64,000 nt of DNA from an uncultured Treponema sp. Lineage in GTDB: Bacteria; Spirochaetota; Spirochaetia; Treponematales; Treponemataceae. Position 1 is the stretch's first letter; every line of letters starts with the position of its first letter. This document shows positions 24,464 through 33,430 of the stretch, one piece after another. Made by a program: the position numbers and the translations under genes. The stretch is taken from assembly GCA_934718065.1 (NCBI GenBank), contig CAKUZR010000011.1, positions 1 through 64,000 of the forward strand. Direction: 5' to 3'. The notes under the pieces are model-generated. The model saw nothing but the letters and a program-made list of their open reading frames with translations, was not told the DNA's origin and ran no database searches.

Positions 24464-25415
24464 AATTGGTGGATTAGGTCTGGGCCGCGGACTGGATGCT
24501 CTTATGGGCGGCGCTGACAGCGTTCCTCTTTCCGGGCTTGGAAGCGCAGACGATATAAAAAAAGATGAAAATGGAAAGCCTACGAATCTTCCGGAAGGCG
24601 TTTCTGTGGATGACGACGGAACTTTGTGGGCGGATCCTGCTGATTTTATTGCGAACCCTAAGCAGCCGCGCACTGAATTTGATCAGAAAAAACTTGAGGA
24701 GCTGGCTGATTCAATCCGGGAAAACGGCGTTATTGAGCCTATTATCATTGAGCCGACCGGCGACGGAAAATTCTATATTATTGCTGGCGAGCGCAGAACA
24801 AGGGCTTCTCTTCTTGCCGGGCTGAAAAAAGTTCCGGTTCAAATCAGAAAATTTGATGAAATTCAAAGGCTTCAGGTTGCGTTGATTGAAAATATTCAGC
24901 GTGCGGATTTGAATCCAATCGATGAGGCGAAGGCGTATTACAATCTGATGGAGCTTGGCGAGCTTACCCACGAGGAAGTTGCGAAGCGCGTTGGAAAAAA
25001 TCGTTCAACCGTAACAAATTCCGTGCGGCTTTTGAAGCTTCCTGACGATATGAAAAAATCTCTTGTTGACGGGCAGATTACTTCTGGACACGCAAGGGCT
25101 TTGCTTTCAGTTTCAAATCCTGCTGACCAGCGCATTATGTTCGGAAAAATTATCGGCAGCGGCTTGAACGTCCGGGAGGCGGAGGAGCTTGCCCAGGTTT
25201 ACAATAACGGCGGAAGAGCGGCTTCCAGCAAGCCGGCGAAAAAAACTGTTAAAAAAGACCCGGAAATCGCCCGGATTGAGCAGAAATTTATTGATGTGTT
25301 CGGCACAAAAGTTACTTTAAAAGGAACGCTTGAAAAAGGGTCAATTGAAATAAATTATTTTACAAAAGAAGATTTGAACCGTCTTTACAATATAATTGCG
25401 CCGAACCAGGAATAG
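24456..25415 (+). CDS. parB: Chromosome-partitioning protein ParB (Spo0J)
   Basis: A 319-residue centromere-binding CTPase. The N domain has ANPKQPRTEFD (about residues 67-77), IIAGERRTRASLLAG (the arginine patch, about 108-122) and ENIQRADLNPIDEA. A helix-turn-helix follows (THEEVAKRVGKNRSTVTNSVRLL, about residues 171-193). The C-terminal region (about 270-319) is the dimer domain. The start is GTG 24456 inside the end of parA, the usual coupled arrangement. The first 40 residues carry an Arg/Gly-rich ParA-stimulating stretch (GLGRGLDALMGG). Confidence 0.95.
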   Translation: MAKIGGLGLGRGLDALMGGADSVPLSGLGSADDIKKDENGKPTNLPEGVSVDDDGTLWADPADFIANPKQPRTEFDQKKLEELADSIRENGVIEPIIIEPTGDGKFYIIAGERRTRASLLAGLKKVPVQIRKFDEIQRLQVALIENIQRADLNPIDEAKAYYNLMELGELTHEEVAKRVGKNRSTVTNSVRLLKLPDDMKKSLVDGQITSGHARALLSVSNPADQRIMFGKIIGSGLNVREAEELAQVYNNGGRAASSKPAKKTVKKDPEIARIEQKFIDVFGTKVTLKGTLEKGSIEINYFTKEDLNRLYNIIAPNQE

Positions 25416-25484
25416 CCGGAAACACGAATGTTTCCAGAATTTGCTGGCCGGCGGAATCTTGAAATTTAAAGCGCGCGGAATTTT

Positions 25485-26231
25485 CTAAACTTTCAGCGCG
25501 CCGAAAATTTTCCCCAGGCTTTCGTGGATTACAAGATTTGCCTTGCGGTCTCCGGAAGTTTCTGACTTGTTGATTAAAACAATATTTTTTCCGGTGAAGT
25601 AGTCAATCAGTCCGGCGGCCGGGTAAACCACCAGCGAAGTTCCTCCGATTATAAGAGTGTCTGCGCGGCGGATTGCGTTTATTGCGCCGTCGATTACATT
25701 TTGGTCAAGGCTTTCCTCGTAAAGAACTACATCCGGTTTTACAAGTCCGTTGCATTTTGTGCAGCGGGGCAGTTTGTCGGGTGAATTTTCGCTGTTTTCA
25801 ATAAAATCCACGCTGTATTTTTCGCCGCATTTCATGCAGAAATTTCTTAGGATGCTTCCGTGCAGTTCAAAAACGTTTTTGCTTCCGGCTTTCTGGTGAA
25901 GTCCGTCGATATTTTGCGTTACCACGGCCTTGAGTTTGCCTTTTTCTTCCATTTTTGCAAGCTGAAAATGCGTTATGTTCGGCTCGACATTTTTTATAAT
26001 CAGTTTTTTTCTATAAAAACGGTAAAATTCCACAGGATTCGCATTGAAAAAGCTTCTGCTTATGATTGTTTCCGGCGGATATTTCCATTCCTGGCTGTAA
26101 AGTCCGTCCTGGCTTCGGAAGTCTGGAATTCCGCTTTCTGTTGAAACGCCGGCTCCTCCAAAAAACACAATGTTTTCTGAATCGTCATAAATTCTTTGAA
26201 AAGCTTCGATTTTTTCTTCTGTTTCGTTCAT
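25485..26231 (-). CDS. NAD-dependent protein deacylase, sirtuin family
   Basis: A 248-residue Sir2 enzyme that removes acyl groups from lysine using NAD. It shows FGGAGVSTESGIPDFRS (NAD-binding, about residues 23-39), QNIDGLHQKAG (about 107-117) with the catalytic histidine in ELHG, the zinc-binding CMKC and CTKC pairs, and GGTSLVVYPAA near the C terminus. I chose ATG 26231 over the longer frame, because the family N terminus fits and the upstream region is a hydrophobic, AT-rich extension. It converges with parB, 69 bases apart, and diverges from the large Ig-repeat gene. Confidence 0.9.
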   Translation of the reverse strand: MNETEEKIEAFQRIYDDSENIVFFGGAGVSTESGIPDFRSQDGLYSQEWKYPPETIISRSFFNANPVEFYRFYRKKLIIKNVEPNITHFQLAKMEEKGKLKAVVTQNIDGLHQKAGSKNVFELHGSILRNFCMKCGEKYSVDFIENSENSPDKLPRCTKCNGLVKPDVVLYEESLDQNVIDGAINAIRRADTLIIGGTSLVVYPAAGLIDYFTGKNIVLINKSETSGDRKANLVIHESLGKIFGALKV

Positions 26232-26305
26232 AGTTTGTAATTTTATCACTTGCCGGGAAAATTTAAAGAATTTGAACAAAATTTCCGATAAAAAACTGTA
26301 AAAAT

Positions 26306-26334
26306 TTGTCAATTACATATTTCTGGATTAAAAT
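26306..26334 (+). promoter_or_regulatory. Promoter of the Ig-repeat envelope operon
   Basis: TTGTCA (26306-26311) and TAAAAT (26329-26334) are 17 bases apart, about 35 bases upstream of ATG 26369, which has GGAG at 26357-26360. The longer upstream open frame would cover this promoter and is therefore rejected as coding. Confidence 0.65.
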
Positions 26335-26368
26335 TGATTTGTATTTAAAAAAGAATGGAGAATATTCT

Positions 26369-29300
26369 ATGAAACTAGCAAAGGCTTTTTTTGTAATTTT
26401 TGCGACTCTTTGTTTTGGTGGAATTTTATGGGCGCGTGATGTGGAAACTCACAGCGTTGAAAATCTGAAGAGCTGGCAGGATTCTTTTGACTTGAACAGC
26501 AGAAAAGCCGGAAAATACAATATTATGGTAAAGGCAACGGACTTGAGCGAAAACATTGCGCTTGAAGGTCCGTTCAATATTTATCTTGACCCGAATTCTG
26601 ACTTGCCGGTCTGCGGAATAACTAATCCTCACCAGGGAATGCGGATTGTAGGCAACTTGAATATCGTTGGAACCTGCGTTGACGATGACGGCGTTGAGTA
26701 TGTTGATTTGATTCTTGACGGCGACGAGGAACATCCTGTCCGGGCGAAAGGAAAGGAATTCTGGTCTTATTATCTTGACACAACGGAGCTTGAGGAAGGA
26801 CTTCATTCGATAAAAGTTGTTGGCTGCGATATAAACGGACTTGTTGGAAAACCTGTTGAAATCACCTGGAATCTTGACCGCCGCCAGCCGGTTACAAATA
26901 TTGACAATAAAGTTATGGGAACTCTTGTTTCTAAAACTGTAAAATTTCATGGAACTGTTGCTGACGGAAACGGAATAAAGAGTCTTGCTTATTCTGTTGA
27001 CCAGGGAAATTCTTTCAGCAATGTTAAGCTTTCGCGCAAAAAAGACAAAATTGAATTTGATATTTCAATTGATACAAAAAAATTCCCGGACGGTCCGGCG
27101 GTAATCTGGTTCAAGGCTGTTGACAACGCCGGCTCGGAAGGAATTTATTCATTTCTTTATTTTATAGACAACACTAGTCCTGATGTGAAAATTCTTCAGC
27201 CGGCGGATAAAACTCCTCAGTTTGGAAAGCTAGCGGTTGCCGGATATGCAAAAGACACGGTTGGAATTGCAAAGCTGAGCTGGACTTTTGGAAAAGAATC
27301 CGGAGATTTTGAAATTATTCCGGGAAATCCGTTCTGGGCGAAGGAATTTGACCTTGCCGGAGCAACTGAAAAATCAAGGAAATTTACTATTTCTGCAACT
27401 GACGTGGCTGGAAACGTGATTACAGTTTCTCAGAATATTTTTATTGATGAGTCGCTCGACAAGCCGCAGGTGAAAATCGCTTTTCCGACGGCGGAATCCC
27501 TTGTGGAAAGTGGCGATTCTCTTTTTATCCGCGGAATTGCAACTGACAAAGACGGAATTGAATCTGTAAAATATCGTCTTGACGGCGGCGAATGGATTGA
27601 AGAGCAGACAAAAGGCGTTTTCTACGGAATTCTTGCGCAAGGCTCGGAGCTTTCGGCTGGAAAACATACTGTTTCAGTTGTTGCTACAGACCGTCACGGT
27701 GTGCAAAGCGATGTGGCGACCGCTGAATTTCAGGCTAGAGGCGCGCTTCCAGAATTTTCAGAGGCAAAAATTGCAGGAATTCCTGTTGTGAATGGAATTC
27801 AAGTTCACCCGGAAGCTGGAGCGGCGTTTACAACAACGGTTTCCAGCAGCGTCGGGCTTTCTGCCGTTCATGTTGAAACTCGCTGGGGAAAAGACGGCGT
27901 TCGGCAGAATGATTATGAGCTGAATTCTGCCGGCTCGTTTGCGGTGAATATTCCGATAAATGATGAATTCCCGAAAGGAATCGCGAAAATTTATATTTCA
28001 GCAACGGATGTTGTTGGAAGAACCCGGAATTACAAGGCGATTGTTGATGTTGTGAATACTTCGGTTGTTCCAGAATCTGAGCCGAAAGTTGTTTTTGATG
28101 ACAGTATAATTGATGAAAACGGCGTGATTCAGAGCAGCAAGGAATTTCCTGCCACTGGATATTTTATAGGCGGAAACGCGCGGAGCGTTGAAATTGTTCC
28201 GAAAACTCCTTTTGCTTCGGCGCGGCTTTCAGGAAACCAGATTATTATTTCTGCGGGCGATGTGAACGGTTCTTCTGAGCCTGTTGTTGTTCGCGTTACA
28301 ACCGACCAGGGGCTTGTTTATGATTCGCGAAAAATTGTTTTCAAGCAGGATTCGGCTTTTCCAAAAATAAGAATTTCTGAATCTTCTGATGTTCAGCTTT
28401 TGGATGCGAGCAGCGGAAGCGCGGTTGTTTCAGGTTCAGTTTCATGTGATTCCGGAATCGGTTCAGTTTCGTACCGAATTTTTTCTTCAAGGGCGAATAT
28501 GAACGCTGGAATCGTAAATTCGATGGAAAATATTTCAGCCGGGGAAATTGTTCCTCTTGGCGCGGGACGTTCTTTCAGCATTCCGGTTGACACAAGCGCG
28601 TACGGAATTTATTTTGTTGAAGTAACTGCCGAAAGCGCCGGCGGAAATAAAACTAGCGAAGTTGTTGGCTTTAGAAATATTCCTGATTTTCCTGAAGGCG
28701 CGAAAGGTTCTCCGAAACTTCCGATGGTTGTCTGGGCTGACGGCGAAAATGCGTACGCTGGCGTGGCATATCAAGGGGAGCTGGAACGTTCATTCAGCGT
28801 TTACAAGCGTTCAGAAATGAATGACGGCGCAAATGCTCTTCAGCTTTCTGTTGAATACGGCGGCGGCAAAACTGTTTCTTCAAGATTCAATGCGAATAAA
28901 ATTCCTGAGATAAAAGCGGCTTTTGCAAAGGCCGGCGGAAAAGATTATGCGAGCGGAATTCCAGTTGTTCTGGCAAGGGGCGAAAAATCATCGCTGACAG
29001 CGTATATTGATTCAGCAACTCAAATTTCCGCAAGCTATGAAATTTCCGGGGCGGACGTTCCGGGCGGTTCAAAACAGTCGGGCGGCGCGGCGGTTGTTTC
29101 AAAATCCGAGGAAAAGGAAAATCGCTGGATTGTGGAAATTCCTCTTGAAAATCTTCCGGCAAGAATGAACAAAATCAAGCTTTCTGTAAAAGCTGGTTCC
29201 GCTTCAAAAGAACTTTCTGGAACGGTTGCGGTTGTGCGTCCAGTTGATTCTTCAATGATTGACGACAGGCGCGCGGTTTATTCAATAGAAGATTCTGATT

Positions 29301-32300
29301 CAAAATATGACCGGGATTCGGGCGTTTACATTATGCGTCCGGGCGAAAGCTTTAGTTTTTATGCAAATGTTCCGGAACTTGTGAGCGCGGATTTTGTTTC
29401 GGCGGCAAACGGACTTAAAATCGAACGCCAGGGAAATCTGGTGAAAATTATTCCTGAAAAGGAAGGTTCGTTCAATTCTGTTGCAGTCCGCGTAAAAGAT
29501 GCGAACGGAATTTCCTATAATTCTTCCGCGGTGAATTTTATTGTTGACAACGGCGCGCCGGAAGTGAAAATTGTAACTCCGGAACTTCATCAGTGGGTGA
29601 AAAATTCCCTGCGCGTTACAGGAACTGTGGCTGATCCGAGCGGAATAAAAAGCGCGGAATATTCTGTTGACAATGGCGCAACCTGGAAAATGCTGAATTT
29701 GAGCGCGGCCGGCAGAACGGCAGTTGGAGCGACTTTCAGCGGAACTGCTGATATCAGCTCTGTGGAAGACGGTTTGGTTGAGCTGGATGTCCGCGTTTAT
29801 GATGTGGCAGGAAATGTTGCCTACGCAAGAACCGCAGCATACAAGGATGTGACTCCGCCGGCTGTTGAAATTGTTGTTCCAAATGATGATGCGACTGTAA
29901 ATGGCGACAATCTTGTTTGTTTCAATGTTTCCGACAATGCAAGTTTTGAAAAAGCGTTCTATATTGCGCCGCCTACAGGAAAATCTGCCGGAGCGCGCAC
30001 GGAAATCAAGGATATTTCCTCAACATTTGTTTCAACTCATGTTGGAACTTTGGAAATGCCGATTGACGATGGAATGTCTTTTGAATTTGTTGATGCGGCT
30101 GGAAATGTTTCTTCTTATGAAGCATGGAAATTCCTGATTGACTCAAAATCGGACTTGCCGGTTGCGGAAATTCATCTTCCAACTTACGAGGATGTTATTA
30201 CACGCGACTTTACAATTTCCGGCGTTGTTTACGATGATGACGGTCCTTCAACTATTTACTATAGAATTGACGGCGGCTCGTATATCAAGCTTGACGAGCC
30301 TGGAACAAGTTTTGCAATCGATGTTCCTTTCTCAACGATGACGGACAACGAGCATACAATCAATGTTTACGCGGTTGACATAAACGGCGTGAAAGGTCCT
30401 GTTGCGGAAAGAAAATTCAGGGTTTCTACGGAAGAGCCGAAGGGAGCGGTGGAAACTCCTACAATCGACAAGGCGAACAAAGGGCTTATAACTTTGACTG
30501 GCATTGCGAGCGATAATAACGGCATTGAAAAAGTTCTTGTTTCCCTGGACAACGGAAACAGCTACAACAATGCGGTTGGAACAATGAACTGGTCATACAC
30601 GTTTGATTCACGCGCAATTCCGAACGGCACGAGCGTTGTGTTCATCAGGGTTATTGATAAATACGGAATTTCCGGTTTGTATTCAAGTTTGATAAATATT
30701 GACAACAAAGCTCCGGAAATGGTTCTGGATTATCCGCTGGATTATTCCGCGACAACAGGTCCGTTGTTCTTCAGCGGATATGCTTTTGACAACGTAAACA
30801 TCACTGATTTGTTTGTTACAGTAAGAAGCCTTGACGGAAAGGCTGTTCCGCGAAGCTTGCAGCGAATTGATTTCAAGCTTGACCGGATTATTGCGCAGAA
30901 CATTGATATTTCTTCACTTGAAAACGGTTCTTACAACATTGAGCTTACGGCTTTGGATAAAGCGCAGAACGCGACTCACGTTAGCCGAAATGTAATGCTG
31001 AATAAAAACAAGGCGCTTGCCACGGTGAATCTTTTGTATCCTCTGAACGGCGAGCATAAGCAGGGAACTTTCAATATTTACGGAAGCGCGGAGGCTGACA
31101 ACAAAATTGAAACATTGAGCCTTTACATCGATGATAAATTCATTGCGGCAACAACTTTGACGGAAAGCGACTATTTTAAGTTTGAAATAACGCCTGAAAT
31201 CATTACGGACGGCGAGCATACTTACCGCGTTGACGCAAAGGTTGAAACAGGCCAGATAGTTCGTTCAAGGGTTCAAACTATTGAATATAATTCTGTGGGA
31301 CCTTGGGTTACTATTGACAACTTTACTTATGGAGATTTTGCAACGGGGCGTCCGTACATCAAGGGGCACGCCGGCTATTCGCTGAGCGAGGAAGAAAAAG
31401 TTCTGTCCTCAACTAAAAAGGCGACAAAAGACCAGAAAGAGGCAATCAACAATAAAAAAGTTTCAAAAATTGAAATCAGCTTTGACAACGGAAAGTCATT
31501 CACCCAGGTTTCAAAAGGTGAAAAATGGATGTACCGCGTGGAAAACCAGGATATTGCGGAAGGCTTCCATTTTATGATTGTCCGAGCGACTATGCGCAAC
31601 GGAGAAACGGCGATTGAGCGCACAATTATTCAGATTGACAATACTGCGCCGAATATCCGCCTGATTAGCCCGAGCATTGGCGGACGCTACAACCAGGATC
31701 TTATTTTCAGCGGACTTTCCAGCGATACTGTCGGCTTGAAGGATGTTCAGCTTACGCTTCGCAAAGGCGACAAGGCTTCGTATGAAGTTCCGTCGTTCAT
31801 CCAGGGATTGTATCTTGACTGGCATTTCTGGGGCGCAACTCTGTTTGATATTGGCGTTGGACTTACATTCTTTGATGATGTTGTAAAAGTTCAGTTCCAG
31901 TGGGGACAGTTCACTCAGGCGCAGCGGGATATGTTCAGCAACACTTCAATGCGTTACGGCGGCGACAACGTTATGGGAATTAAAATTCTTGCAAACGTCG
32001 CAAATATTCCGTTCAGTTTCTTCTTTGGACGAGATTTTGAATGGCTGAGCGCAAATCTGGCGGTCGGCGCGCAGTTCAGCAGGTTCAACGAATCAGGTTC
32101 CGGCGAGGCACAGATTCTTTCGGCGATTCTTGCGCAGCTTGAATTCCCGAAGGTCAAGTTCCCGAATATGAAGTGTTTCAGCTCACTTTCGTTGTACACA
32201 GAATTTTCATTGTGGTTTATTCCGACTGATGTTTCCAGCACAACTGTTGACATTAACAATATTGTGCCGCAGATTGCAGAAGGTATAAGGCTAAGCGTAT

Positions 32301-32305
32301 TCTAA
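26369..32305 (+). CDS. Giant Ig-like repeat envelope protein with C-terminal barrel-like region
   Basis: 1978 residues. A signal peptide (MKLAKAFFVIFATLCFGGILWA, residues 1-22) is followed by about 14 Ig-like/bacterial adhesin-type repeats of roughly 100-130 residues. Each has a core like SGxxxDxxGIxxVxYxxDxG and most begin with an Asp-Asn-xxx-Pro-x-Val stretch. The last 190 or so residues change character: alternating aromatic and hydrophobic strands (for example YLDWHFWGATLFDIGVGLTF), ending Arg-Leu-Ser-Val-Phe, the terminal phenylalanine typical of outer-membrane barrels. I infer a periplasmic or surface filament anchored by a barrel. It heads an operon with two further envelope proteins. 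No function is assigned. Confidence 0.75.
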   Translation: MKLAKAFFVIFATLCFGGILWARDVETHSVENLKSWQDSFDLNSRKAGKYNIMVKATDLSENIALEGPFNIYLDPNSDLPVCGITNPHQGMRIVGNLNIVGTCVDDDGVEYVDLILDGDEEHPVRAKGKEFWSYYLDTTELEEGLHSIKVVGCDINGLVGKPVEITWNLDRRQPVTNIDNKVMGTLVSKTVKFHGTVADGNGIKSLAYSVDQGNSFSNVKLSRKKDKIEFDISIDTKKFPDGPAVIWFKAVDNAGSEGIYSFLYFIDNTSPDVKILQPADKTPQFGKLAVAGYAKDTVGIAKLSWTFGKESGDFEIIPGNPFWAKEFDLAGATEKSRKFTISATDVAGNVITVSQNIFIDESLDKPQVKIAFPTAESLVESGDSLFIRGIATDKDGIESVKYRLDGGEWIEEQTKGVFYGILAQGSELSAGKHTVSVVATDRHGVQSDVATAEFQARGALPEFSEAKIAGIPVVNGIQVHPEAGAAFTTTVSSSVGLSAVHVETRWGKDGVRQNDYELNSAGSFAVNIPINDEFPKGIAKIYISATDVVGRTRNYKAIVDVVNTSVVPESEPKVVFDDSIIDENGVIQSSKEFPATGYFIGGNARSVEIVPKTPFASARLSGNQIIISAGDVNGSSEPVVVRVTTDQGLVYDSRKIVFKQDSAFPKIRISESSDVQLLDASSGSAVVSGSVSCDSGIGSVSYRIFSSRANMNAGIVNSMENISAGEIVPLGAGRSFSIPVDTSAYGIYFVEVTAESAGGNKTSEVVGFRNIPDFPEGAKGSPKLPMVVWADGENAYAGVAYQGELERSFSVYKRSEMNDGANALQLSVEYGGGKTVSSRFNANKIPEIKAAFAKAGGKDYASGIPVVLARGEKSSLTAYIDSATQISASYEISGADVPGGSKQSGGAAVVSKSEEKENRWIVEIPLENLPARMNKIKLSVKAGSASKELSGTVAVVRPVDSSMIDDRRAVYSIEDSDSKYDRDSGVYIMRPGESFSFYANVPELVSADFVSAANGLKIERQGNLVKIIPEKEGSFNSVAVRVKDANGISYNSSAVNFIVDNGAPEVKIVTPELHQWVKNSLRVTGTVADPSGIKSAEYSVDNGATWKMLNLSAAGRTAVGATFSGTADISSVEDGLVELDVRVYDVAGNVAYARTAAYKDVTPPAVEIVVPNDDATVNGDNLVCFNVSDNASFEKAFYIAPPTGKSAGARTEIKDISSTFVSTHVGTLEMPIDDGMSFEFVDAAGNVSSYEAWKFLIDSKSDLPVAEIHLPTYEDVITRDFTISGVVYDDDGPSTIYYRIDGGSYIKLDEPGTSFAIDVPFSTMTDNEHTINVYAVDINGVKGPVAERKFRVSTEEPKGAVETPTIDKANKGLITLTGIASDNNGIEKVLVSLDNGNSYNNAVGTMNWSYTFDSRAIPNGTSVVFIRVIDKYGISGLYSSLINIDNKAPEMVLDYPLDYSATTGPLFFSGYAFDNVNITDLFVTVRSLDGKAVPRSLQRIDFKLDRIIAQNIDISSLENGSYNIELTALDKAQNATHVSRNVMLNKNKALATVNLLYPLNGEHKQGTFNIYGSAEADNKIETLSLYIDDKFIAATTLTESDYFKFEITPEIITDGEHTYRVDAKVETGQIVRSRVQTIEYNSVGPWVTIDNFTYGDFATGRPYIKGHAGYSLSEEEKVLSSTKKATKDQKEAINNKKVSKIEISFDNGKSFTQVSKGEKWMYRVENQDIAEGFHFMIVRATMRNGETAIERTIIQIDNTAPNIRLISPSIGGRYNQDLIFSGLSSDTVGLKDVQLTLRKGDKASYEVPSFIQGLYLDWHFWGATLFDIGVGLTFFDDVVKVQFQWGQFTQAQRDMFSNTSMRYGGDNVMGIKILANVANIPFSFFFGRDFEWLSANLAVGAQFSRFNESGSGEAQILSAILAQLEFPKVKFPNMKCFSSLSLYTEFSLWFIPTDVSSTTVDINNIVPQIAEGIRLSVF

Positions 32306-32314
32306 GGCGGTTTT

Positions 32315-33430
32315 ATGAAGCGAAATTGTAGATTTTTTGTTATACTGGCTGTTTTCGCCTTGATTTTTGGAGCTCTTCCGGCGTTTGCGATTGACGCGTA
32401 CGTTACGGTTGTTTACCGTCAGGTTGATATTGCGTTTGTTGACCGTTCAGACAGCGAGCTTGACGGAATTCTTTCAAAATCAAATGAAGACCGGAACTAT
32501 TATCTTATTGAAAACTATACGATGAAAAAAATTCGTCATCTTATAGTTTCTGAGGATTATGAATTTGCGAGCGAAGCGGCTCTTGTTGTGATTGACAACA
32601 ATCTTGACAACATGGAGGCGGTCGAGCTTTATTCTTCGATTGCGGCGGCTCTTGAAAAACAGAAGGAGCAAAGGCTTGCGATTGAGCAGCGTCAGCAGGC
32701 TGAGCAGGCGCGCTTTGAGGCAGAAAAGGCAAAGCAGCGCGCGATTATTGAAAAAGACTATGTTTCAATGAGCACGGCCAGCGGAAACACGGTTTATTTA
32801 AAAGAAAAGAATGAAAAACTTTCCTCAACTTTCTGGGCATTCAGATTCGGGCTTTTTGACGGAACTTTTATTTCTGACACAAGCGACAGTTATTCAAGTT
32901 TCCGTTATGGTTTGAGCGGCGATTTTACTTACGAATACAGTTTCGACAAAATTATGATTGGTGCGGATGTCGGCGGAGATGCGATAATTATTCCGTTCTT
33001 CGGCGACGATAGCACAATTGTTGGAAATTTCAGTTTGATTCCAAAAATAAGTTTTTCTAGCCTGGGAAAATGGCTTTCGTTCCGGGCGGGATTTGCGAGC
33101 GTTATAAAAATGGATTCTGGAAGCGGCAACGAATCTTGCCTTCAGGAAACGGTTTACAGTCCTGTTTTCGGGCTTGGGCTGAACCATATCGCTCTTGGAA
33201 ACGCGGAATTTTCTTTGAATGCTGACTATCTTCTTGGTCATCTTGTGTATGACGGTTTGAATTTTGCGATGAATTCTGCTATTAATTTTACATTGCCAAT
33301 TATGAAAATGGATAAAGTTCAGCTTAATTTTAATATTGGAGTAAAAGATACATTGTTTGTAAAAGAATCTGGCATTGAAAACCGTGCCGGAATTATTCTT
33401 GCAATTGGAGCTCAAAATGTTGTCAAATAA
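32315..33430 (+). CDS. Exported protein with coiled-coil and outer-membrane barrel-like domain
   Basis: 371 residues. It has a signal peptide (MKRNCRFFVILAVFALIFGALPAFA, residues 1-25), a helical region with a Gln/Glu/Ala-rich coiled coil at about residues 110-150 (EKQKEQRLAIEQRQQAEQ), then about 220 residues of alternating strand-like sequence rich in Ser, Gly and aromatics (FWAFRFGLFDGTF onwards). This looks like a small outer-membrane barrel with a periplasmic helical part. It starts 9 bases after the Ig-repeat gene, with AAGG upstream of the ATG. I do not recognise the family. Confidence 0.65.
   Translation: MKRNCRFFVILAVFALIFGALPAFAIDAYVTVVYRQVDIAFVDRSDSELDGILSKSNEDRNYYLIENYTMKKIRHLIVSEDYEFASEAALVVIDNNLDNMEAVELYSSIAAALEKQKEQRLAIEQRQQAEQARFEAEKAKQRAIIEKDYVSMSTASGNTVYLKEKNEKLSSTFWAFRFGLFDGTFISDTSDSYSSFRYGLSGDFTYEYSFDKIMIGADVGGDAIIIPFFGDDSTIVGNFSLIPKISFSSLGKWLSFRAGFASVIKMDSGSGNESCLQETVYSPVFGLGLNHIALGNAEFSLNADYLLGHLVYDGLNFAMNSAINFTLPIMKMDKVQLNFNIGVKDTLFVKESGIENRAGIILAIGAQNVVK

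Noticed and set aside
25418..25435. Palindrome GGAAACA-CGAA-TGTTTCC right after parB, parS-like at first sight
   Set aside because: The halves are in the reverse order to parS (TGTTTCAC-GTGAAACA) and the spacing differs. No T run follows, so it is not a clear terminator either.
26306..26368. Upstream extension of the Ig-repeat protein from TTG 26306
   Set aside because: It would overlap a good promoter, and the signal peptide begins correctly at ATG 26369 with a ribosome-binding site.
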